DNA from: Beijerinckiaceae bacterium
GTDB taxonomy: Bacteria > Pseudomonadota > Alphaproteobacteria > Rhizobiales > Beijerinckiaceae
Reading direction: 5' to 3'
Length of the DNA: 11,147 nt
NCBI GenBank assembly: GCA_947456315.1
Contig: CANGRU010000025.1
Coordinates: 1 to 11,147, forward strand
Part shown: positions 6,087 to 11,147 of the stretch, piece after piece
Numbering within the stretch: the stretch's first letter is position 1
Layout of the letters: the number at the start of each line of letters is the position of its first letter
Translations under genes and position numbers: made by a program
The notes under the pieces: generated by a model
What the model was told of the DNA's origin: nothing
Seen by the model: the letters and a program-made list of their open reading frames with translations, nothing else
Databases searched by the model: none

Positions 6087-7121
6087 TCAGGCCTCAAGGC
6101 CGGCAATGGCGCGCGCAAAGTCGCGCGCGGTAAAGGGTTCCAGATCGTCAGCGCCTTCGCCAACACCGATATAATGCACAGGCAGCGCGAATTTCTCGGC
6201 AATGGCCACCAGAATGCCACCACGCGCAGTGCCATCGAGCTTGGTCATCACAAGACCAGTGACACCCGCCACTTTGCCGAAAATCTCGACTTGCGAGAGC
6301 GCGTTCTGGCCGACCGTTGCATCGAGCACGAGCAGCACCGCATGGGGCGCATCCGCATCGACCTTCTTCATCACGCGCACAATTTTTTCGAGCTCATCCA
6401 TCAGCTCGGTGCGGTTTTGCAAACGCCCGGCCGTGTCCATGAGCAACACATCGGCTTGCGCTGCGCGCGCCTGATGGATCGCGTCAAAGGCCAGACCCGC
6501 AGCATCCGCGCCCTGCTCGCGCACGACGACATCGGCACCTGTGCGTTCGCCCCAGATTTGCAATTGCGCCACAGCCGCCGCGCGGAATGTATCGCCCGCC
6601 GCCAGCACCACCTTTTTGCCTTCGCGCGCGAAATGGGTCGCAAGCTTGCCGATGGTTGTGGTCTTGCCCGAGCCATTGACGCCGACCACCAGAATGACGA
6701 AGGGCTTTTTAGATTCATCAATCTCGATGGAGCGTGCCACGGGTGCCAGCACGTTTTCAATTTCGTCCGCCAAAATCTGCTTCACTTCGGCAGGCTCGAT
6801 ATCCTTGTCGAAGCGCCCTTTGCCGACGGCGTCACGGATACGGGTCGCCATGGTCACGCCGAGATCGGCCTGGATGAGGATGTCTTCCAGATCATCCAGC
6901 ATGGCGCCATCAAGCTTGCGCTTGGTGAAAATGTCGGTGATGCCCTGCGAAATCGCTGACGACGAGCGCGACAGGCCCGTGCTCAGGCGCTCCCACCAGC
7001 TCTTCTTGGGGGCTGGCTCTTCAGCGGCGGGGGCGGGCGCTGGTGCCTCGCCACGGCCAAACAGCCGTCCGAGCAAACCGGGCTTTTGTGCCTTGCCGCT
7101 ATCGTTCTGGTCGCTCGCCAT
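6087..7121 (-). CDS. ftsY: Signal recognition particle receptor FtsY
   Basis: FtsY is the SRP-family GTPase that docks ribosome-SRP complexes at the membrane for co-translational insertion of inner-membrane proteins. The 344-aa protein has a short Pro/Ala/Glu-rich N-terminal segment (about 1-40) instead of the long acidic A domain of E. coli. An amphipathic, membrane-binding stretch around FWWERLSTGLSRS-like residues 41-53 (SWWERLSTGLSRS) leads into the N domain. The G domain carries G1 GVNGSGKTT (147-155), the SRP insertion box GDTFRAAAVAQL (176-187), G3 DTAGR (229-233), G4 TKLDG (293-297) and G5 GVGEGADDLEPF (319-330). All are intact. Start ATG 7121 gives the expected length. It is the first gene of an ftsY-yciB unit. 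Confidence 0.98.
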   Translation of the reverse strand: MASDQNDSGKAQKPGLLGRLFGRGEAPAPAPAAEEPAPKKSWWERLSTGLSRSSSAISQGITDIFTKRKLDGAMLDDLEDILIQADLGVTMATRIRDAVGKGRFDKDIEPAEVKQILADEIENVLAPVARSIEIDESKKPFVILVVGVNGSGKTTTIGKLATHFAREGKKVVLAAGDTFRAAAVAQLQIWGERTGADVVVREQGADAAGLAFDAIHQARAAQADVLLMDTAGRLQNRTELMDELEKIVRVMKKVDADAPHAVLLVLDATVGQNALSQVEIFGKVAGVTGLVMTKLDGTARGGILVAIAEKFALPVHYIGVGEGADDLEPFTARDFARAIAGLEA

Positions 7122-7144
7122 CTCGCCCCAAATATGCCAGTGAA

Positions 7145-7165
7145 GCGCGGCGCGAGGCGCGGCGC
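7145..7165. repeat. Two 9-bp GC-rich direct repeats in the ftsY/pseudouridine synthase intergenic region
   Basis: GCGCGGCGC occurs at 7145-7153 and again at 7157-7165, three bases apart. The repeats lie in the 98-base divergent intergenic region 7122-7219, which must hold the promoters of both genes. A second pair, TGACCGGAA at 7177-7185 and 7202-7210, lies beside it; the latter copy overlaps the ribosome binding region of the plus-strand gene. No role is evident. Confidence 0.5.
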
Positions 7166-7219
7166 TGAAATGTCAGTGACCGGAATAGCCTTTTCATGCG
7201 CTGACCGGAAGAGAGAACG

Positions 7220-7939
7220 GTGACCCCTGACGAGATCCTGTCCCGCCTCATCTATCGCGACGGCCTGATACTGATCCTCGACAAGCCTGCGGGGATTGCC
7301 GTCCATCGCGGCCCCAAGGGCGGCCCGAGCCTCGAAGATTTTTTCGATGCCCTGCGCTTTGGCCTGCCGCGTGTGCCAGCACTTGCCCACAGGCTCGACC
7401 GTGACACCTCTGGCTGTCTGGTTCTGGGCCGCCACCGCAAGGCGCTCGAAAAGCTGGGCGGGCTGTTCAAAAACGGCAAAGCCGACAAGACCTATTGGGC
7501 CGTAGTGGAAGATGGCCCTGCCGAGGAGGAGGGTCTGATCGATCTGCCGCTCGGCCGCTTGGATGCGGGACGTGGCTGGTGGATGAAGGTGGACCCGCTC
7601 GCAGGCCAACCCTCGCAAACCCGCTGGCGCGTGATGGGCCGCGGCACCTATGCCGACAAAAAGATCGCCTGGATCGAATTCAAACCCCTGACCGGACGCA
7701 CGCATCAATTGCGCGTCCATTCATCCGCGACAGGTTGGCCGATTGTCGGCGACCCGATTTACGGGAGTGCTGGACGCGACAGCACACTGCCTTTGCATCT
7801 GCACGCCCGCCACATCAGCCTGCCGATGTCGAACAACAAGCCGCCTGTGGAGGCCACAGCGCCCGTTCCCGCACATATGATGGAATTGTTAGGCGCATGT
7901 GGCTGGCAAGAGCCACCAGACTGCGAGCAGACCAGCTGA
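7220..7939 (+). CDS. RluA-family RNA pseudouridine synthase without S4 domain
   Basis: Enzymes of this family isomerise specific uridines in rRNA or tRNA to pseudouridine. The 239-aa protein is a bare catalytic domain. LILDKPAGIAVHRG is at 18-31, motif II HRLDRDTSG at 57-65 with catalytic D60, TYWAVVEDG at 91-99 holding the conserved Tyr, motif III GRTHQLRVH at 159-167, and GDPIYG with LHLHAR (177-197) near the end. There is no N-terminal S4 RNA-binding domain, so it resembles RluA, TruC or RluE-like short members; the substrate cannot be told. GTG 7220 is the only nearby start, since an in-frame TGA lies at 7202-7204, and GAAGAGAG provides a binding site. It converges on mtaB with eight bases between stops. 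Confidence 0.92.
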   Translation: MTPDEILSRLIYRDGLILILDKPAGIAVHRGPKGGPSLEDFFDALRFGLPRVPALAHRLDRDTSGCLVLGRHRKALEKLGGLFKNGKADKTYWAVVEDGPAEEEGLIDLPLGRLDAGRGWWMKVDPLAGQPSQTRWRVMGRGTYADKKIAWIEFKPLTGRTHQLRVHSSATGWPIVGDPIYGSAGRDSTLPLHLHARHISLPMSNNKPPVEATAPVPAHMMELLGACGWQEPPDCEQTS

Positions 7940-7947
7940 CTTAGAGG

Positions 7948-9204
7948 TCACTGTGCCGAGAGGATGAGTTTGGTGCCGTCATGGGCGGCCACTTGCGCCT
8001 CGATCAATGCACCCGCGTCGAGATCGGGTGTGGCCACGAGGGTGAAATCTTCTGCACGACCATGGCCGCCACGCTCTGCCAAAATGCGGATCGTGCGTCC
8101 GATCTGGCTTGCGAGATGACCCGCCAAAGCCGCCTCGCCCTTGTCCCGTAAACGTTTGGCGCGCTCCTTGATGGCGCCTGCTGCCACTTGCGGCATGCGC
8201 GCAGCTGGCGTGCCGGGCCGTGGCGAATAGGGAAAGACATGCAAATGGGTCAGCCCGCAATCATCGACCATGGCCAATGTCTGGGCAAACATGTCGTCCG
8301 TCTCTGTCGGAAAGCCCGCGATGAAATCCGCGCCAAACACCATATCGGGACGCAAGCGGCGCACCTGCTGGCAGAAAGCGACTGCATCCGCGCGCGTATG
8401 GCGGCGCTTCATGCGCTTCAGGATCATGTCATCGCCGGCCTGCAAAGACAGATGCAGATGCGGCATGAAGCGCGGCTCGGTTGCAATCACATTGAACAGA
8501 TGTTCGTCCGCTTCAATGCAATCGATGGAGGAAACGCGCAGCCGCTCGAGCTCCGGCACGGCTTTCAAAATCTGCTTCACCAGCCAACCGAAAGACGGCG
8601 TGCCCGGCAGATCATGGCCCCAGGAGGTGATATCAACGCCCGTCAACACCGCCTCGCGATAGCCATTGGCGCAGAGTTTGCGGATTTGCGCGACCACATC
8701 GCCCGCCGGTGCCGAGCGTGAATTGCCGCGCCCGAAAGGGATGATGCAGAAAGTGCAGCGATGATCGCAACCATTCTGCACTTCGACAAAGGCGCGTGTG
8801 TGGCCCTCAATCGAATCCACCGCACCCGCCACAAAGTGATGCGCGGTTTCATCCAGCGCGAAAATATCATTGACGCGGGCCACGCCCGTCTCTTCCAGCG
8901 CGCGCCAGATGTCGGGCTTGGCCTTGTCGGCATTGCCGATGACAGCCGCCACTTCCGGCATCTCGGCAAAGGTCTGCGGATCGATCTGCGCGGCGCAACC
9001 TGTCACCACAAGCCGCGCATCGGGATTTTCACGCCGCGCGCGGCGGATCGATTGGCGCGCCTGGCGCACCGCTTCCTGTGTCACGGCGCAGGTGTTGAAA
9101 ATAATGGTCTGCGTCTGGCTGGCACCTTCAGCCGCGCGGCGCACCGCCTCTGATTCCACCGCATTGAGGCGGCAACCGAAGGTGATGATCTCGACCTTGC
9201 TCAC
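7948..9204 (-). CDS. mtaB: tRNA (t6A37) methylthiotransferase MtaB
   Basis: MtaB is a radical-SAM enzyme converting t6A to ms2t6A at position 37 of ANN-decoding tRNAs. The 418-aa protein begins with the UPF0004 domain, whose three cysteines C11 (TFGCRLN), C39 (FNTCAVT) and C70 (VTGCAAQ) bind the auxiliary [4Fe-4S] cluster. The radical-SAM cluster motif is NGCDHRCTFC (144-153; C146, C150, C153), followed by IIPFGRGNSRS. A C-terminal TRAM-like RNA-binding region covers roughly 366-418. FGCRLN and the length indicate the MtaB subgroup rather than MiaB or RimO. The start is GTG at 9204, 12 bases after the dapF stop, with AAGGGTG upstream as a weak binding site. It probably forms an operon with dapF. 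Confidence 0.95.
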   Translation of the reverse strand: MSKVEIITFGCRLNAVESEAVRRAAEGASQTQTIIFNTCAVTQEAVRQARQSIRRARRENPDARLVVTGCAAQIDPQTFAEMPEVAAVIGNADKAKPDIWRALEETGVARVNDIFALDETAHHFVAGAVDSIEGHTRAFVEVQNGCDHRCTFCIIPFGRGNSRSAPAGDVVAQIRKLCANGYREAVLTGVDITSWGHDLPGTPSFGWLVKQILKAVPELERLRVSSIDCIEADEHLFNVIATEPRFMPHLHLSLQAGDDMILKRMKRRHTRADAVAFCQQVRRLRPDMVFGADFIAGFPTETDDMFAQTLAMVDDCGLTHLHVFPYSPRPGTPAARMPQVAAGAIKERAKRLRDKGEAALAGHLASQIGRTIRILAERGGHGRAEDFTLVATPDLDAGALIEAQVAAHDGTKLILSAQ

Positions 9205-9216
9205 GCGCCAGCACCC

Positions 9217-10065
9217 TTAGAAGATCGATGCTGCAAAGCGATCCTGAAACTCGAGTTCCACAGGTCCGCTCATCAGCACATGATCATCGGCGTCCCGCCA
9301 GTCGATCTGCAAATCGCCACCCGGCAAAGTGATCCGCACCTGACGATCAGCAAGACCCCGCCGCACAGCGGCCACCGCTGTGGCGCAAGCCGCCGAGCCA
9401 CAGGCCTGTGTGAGGCCGACACCGCGCTCCCACACTTTCAGGCGGATATGGTTGCGCGAGATGACATGCGCGAGCGAAATATTGGCGCGCTCAGGGAACA
9501 TCGCATGATGCTCGAGCCGCACGCCATTCGTCGCCAGCTGATAGCCCTCGACATCATCGACGAAAAACACCGCATGGGGATTGCCCATGTTGACAGCCGC
9601 AAATTCACGCAAAGCCGGCACATCGAAATCAAGCGCCACGCGGCGTGTGTCGACATCGCGCACAGACAGCGGAATCTCGGCGGGCGCCAGCAAGGGCACG
9701 CCCATGTCGACGGTGAAGGCCCAGTCGCCTTCGCGGCGACATTCGAGCCGGCCACGGATCGTCTCGACAAAGATCACACGACGGGGATCATTTTGCAGAA
9801 GCACCCAGGCCACGCAGCGCGTGCCATTGCCGCAGGCGCCTGATTCACTGCCGTCATTGTTGAGAATCCGGACAAAAGCTTCCGTTCCGGCACTGACCGG
9901 ATCGTGCAGCACCATCAGCTGATCATAGGCGAGCTTGGGCGCGTGATGAATGGCACGCGCCTCTTGCGGCGTCACGACCAGCGCCGTGCCGCGCAAATCC
10001 AGAACGATGATTTCATTGCCGAGCCCATTCATCTTGAAGAAGGGACGGCCGACGAGCGCGCTCAT
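9217..10065 (-). CDS. dapF: Diaminopimelate epimerase
   Basis: DapF interconverts LL- and meso-diaminopimelate, the cofactor-independent step supplying meso-DAP for peptidoglycan and for lysine synthesis. The 282-aa protein has the usual length and the two pseudo-symmetric active-site motifs: GACGNGTRC with C78 and QACGSAACATA with C222, the proton-shuttling cysteine pair. KMNGLGNEIIVLD (11-23) and NMGNPHAVFFV (159-169) are also family blocks. Start ATG 10065 has CGAGG just upstream. It is followed by mtaB after 12 bases on the same strand. Composition is like the neighbours, and nothing is missing. Confidence 0.98.
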   Translation of the reverse strand: MSALVGRPFFKMNGLGNEIIVLDLRGTALVVTPQEARAIHHAPKLAYDQLMVLHDPVSAGTEAFVRILNNDGSESGACGNGTRCVAWVLLQNDPRRVIFVETIRGRLECRREGDWAFTVDMGVPLLAPAEIPLSVRDVDTRRVALDFDVPALREFAAVNMGNPHAVFFVDDVEGYQLATNGVRLEHHAMFPERANISLAHVISRNHIRLKVWERGVGLTQACGSAACATAVAAVRRGLADRQVRITLPGGDLQIDWRDADDHVLMSGPVELEFQDRFAASIF

Positions 10066-10285
10066 ATTGCCTCGAAAGTGATCAGAACACCGCGCTTATA
10101 GGCGCAAAATCCATATTCGACCAGAGATGCACCCACACGGATGAACCAGACAGCACGCCCGAACGTGACTGAAGGAACGCAGACAGCAGACGAAATGTGG
10201 CAGCGCCTGTTTATCTTCTTGGCACAGAGGGGCAGTTCGCCTCATATGGTTGCTTGAGTGATTTGCCGGATTCGGAGCCGGACCA
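10066..10285. other. Divergent intergenic region between dapF and the GyrI-like gene
   Basis: These 220 bases should contain promoters for both flanking genes. On the minus strand TATAAG (10100-10095) sits 30 bases before dapF and could be its -10 box, but no convincing -35 is seen. A 9-bp direct repeat, CAGACAGCA, lies at 10147-10155 and 10180-10188, 33 bases start to start. GGAG at 10274-10277 is the ribosome binding site of the plus-strand gene. I see no RNA gene or hairpin terminator. Confidence 0.5.
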
Positions 10286-10861
10286 ATGTCCAATTTATCT
10301 TTCACACGTTTCGCCCGCATCGCCTTCACCGGCTTGATGCTGGCGCTCGCCTATCCGGCACTGGCCCAAAGCGATGGCCGCTCCGTTGGCGATGCGTCAG
10401 GCGGACAGGCCGTCGAGCTGACAGCACGTCCGGCCCTTGTGCTGGCGGGCTCCGCTGAATGGGAAGAGGGCTTTGCCAAGCTCAACAAGGCTTTTGCGGA
10501 TCTGCGCACAGCCATGGACCGCGCCAGTCTGAAGCCGGCGGGCCGGCCGATGGCCGTTTTTGTCGACACCGACGATCAGGGCTTCAAGTTCCAGGCCATG
10601 CTGCCGCTCGAGGCAGCTCCTCCCGCCACGCCCTCCTTTCCTGCTCCGATCAAGCTTGGCGAAACACCCGCTGGCAAAACGATGAAATTCGAACATCGGA
10701 GTGCCTATGACGATATTGATTCGACCTATGAGGCGATCACGGCCTATCTCGATGAAAAGGGCATCGAGGCCAAGCCGGTGTTCGTCGAGCAATATCTGAA
10801 CGATGTCACGACCGCTGACGACACGGCTTTGCAGGTCGATATTTTCGTTTTCGTGAAATAA
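10286..10861 (+). CDS. Exported GyrI-like (effector-binding domain) protein
   Basis: The 191-aa protein starts with a Sec signal peptide: basic n-region (TRFARIAF), hydrophobic core (GLMLALAYPALA) and probable signal peptidase I cleavage after A27 (ALA|QS). The mature part resembles the GyrI-like / AraC effector-binding fold: a strand with PMAVFVDTDDQGFKFQAML (88-106), a second strand AGKTMKFEHRSAYDDI, a helix DSTYEAITAYLDEKGIE and closing strands PVFVEQYLND and LQVDIFVFVK. Such domains bind small hydrophobic ligands in transcription factors; here there is no DNA-binding domain and the protein is likely periplasmic, so it may be a ligand-binding or stress protein. The start is supported by GGAG eight bases upstream. 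The Nudix gene follows within 20 bases. Family assignment is by pattern, moderately sure. Confidence 0.8.
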   Translation: MSNLSFTRFARIAFTGLMLALAYPALAQSDGRSVGDASGGQAVELTARPALVLAGSAEWEEGFAKLNKAFADLRTAMDRASLKPAGRPMAVFVDTDDQGFKFQAMLPLEAAPPATPSFPAPIKLGETPAGKTMKFEHRSAYDDIDSTYEAITAYLDEKGIEAKPVFVEQYLNDVTTADDTALQVDIFVFVK

Positions 10862-10880
10862 CCAGGAGCGATCACAGGAA

Positions 10881-11147
10881 TTGCAGCCGCTCAGCGAAGC
10901 GCCTCCGGCCCAAGCGACCGAACCCCGCCCCCAACTGGCCGCACTGCCATGGCGGCTTGGCAAGAAGGGTTTGGAAATTTTGCTGATCTCCTCGCGTGAA
11001 ACAAAACGCTGGGTGATCCCCAAAGGCTGGCCGATGAAAGACAAAAAGCCCCATGCCGCCGCTGCGCAGGAAGCGCGCGAAGAAGCGGGCCTTGTCGGCA
11101 AAATCACAAAAGACTCGATCGGCTGCTTTCATTACGTGAAGAACATG
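10881..11147 (+). CDS. Nudix hydrolase, N-terminal part (cut by right window edge)
   Basis: Nudix enzymes hydrolyse nucleoside diphosphates linked to another moiety. The frame stays open to the right edge, giving 89 codons from a TTG at 10881. An in-frame TGA at 10854-10856 and absence of any ATG or GTG before residue 50 make TTG the most likely start; AGGAG at 10864-10868 lies somewhat far upstream. After a Pro-rich leader comes ALPWRLGKKGLEILLISSR and then the Nudix box region RWVIPKGWPMKDKKPHAAAA followed by QEAREEAGLVG. Spacing matches G-x5-E-x7-RE-U-x-EE-x-G-U exactly, but the first Glu is Lys and the Arg of RE is Gln; the metal-binding E-x2-EE is present. The PKGWPM form is, from memory, common in rhizobial Nudix proteins of DIPP-like type. 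Confidence 0.88.
   Translation, partial: MQPLSEAPPAQATEPRPQLAALPWRLGKKGLEILLISSRETKRWVIPKGWPMKDKKPHAAAAQEAREEAGLVGKITKDSIGCFHYVKNM

Noticed and set aside
5871..6959. A 362-codon open frame on the plus strand, antisense to ftsY and the yciB start
   Set aside because: It is a by-product of GC-rich codon use opposite two certain genes; its translation is rich in His/Arg with no recognisable domain.
10096..10329. A 77-codon minus-strand frame between dapF and the GyrI-like gene
   Set aside because: It overlaps the start of the exported protein, is Cys/His/Arg-rich without motif, and has no convincing ribosome binding site.

Overview
The window looks like a chromosomal housekeeping segment of an alphaproteobacterium, most likely in the Hyphomicrobiales (Rhizobiales). 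The pointers are the gene set and order (acnA, divergent ccmABCDG, then yciB, ftsY, mtaB and dapF), high G+C with CGC/CTG/GCC-rich codon use, a secreted GyrI-like protein, and a Nudix protein of a type I associate with rhizobia. The genus cannot be told from what is visible.

Layout. Positions 1-973 (-) hold the N-terminal 324 codons of aconitase AcnA, cut by the left edge. Divergently, 1160-4048 (+) is a compact cytochrome c maturation operon ccmA-ccmB-ccmC-ccmD-ccmG. CcmAB and CcmCD form the ABC/heme-handling complex. CcmG is the periplasmic thioredoxin-like protein that keeps apocytochrome haem-binding cysteines reduced. ccmE, ccmF, ccmH and ccmI are not in the window. Positions 4045-5400 (-) hold a 451-aa protein of unknown function, much more AT-rich than anything around it, with an R-x4-H motif suggesting a HEPN-like domain. 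Positions 5457-7121 (-) hold yciB (septation protein A) and ftsY (signal recognition particle receptor). Positions 7220-7939 (+) hold a small RluA-family pseudouridine synthase, converging on mtaB. Positions 7948-10065 (-) hold mtaB (tRNA A37 methylthiotransferase) and dapF (diaminopimelate epimerase). Positions 10286-10861 (+) hold an exported GyrI-like effector-binding protein, followed by a Nudix hydrolase that starts at 10881 and runs off the right edge.

Most of the window is ordinary and well conserved. The clear outlier is the 4045-5400 gene. It sits at the junction between ccmG and yciB, has its own candidate promoter, uses AGA/AGG arginine codons, and its stop codon overlaps the ccmG stop codon tail to tail. 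The last codons of ccmG share the AT-rich character, so the ccmG tail may have been rewritten when the gene arrived. It is the best candidate here for something undescribed, possibly a defence or stress RNase, but that function is inferred only from the motif and the context.
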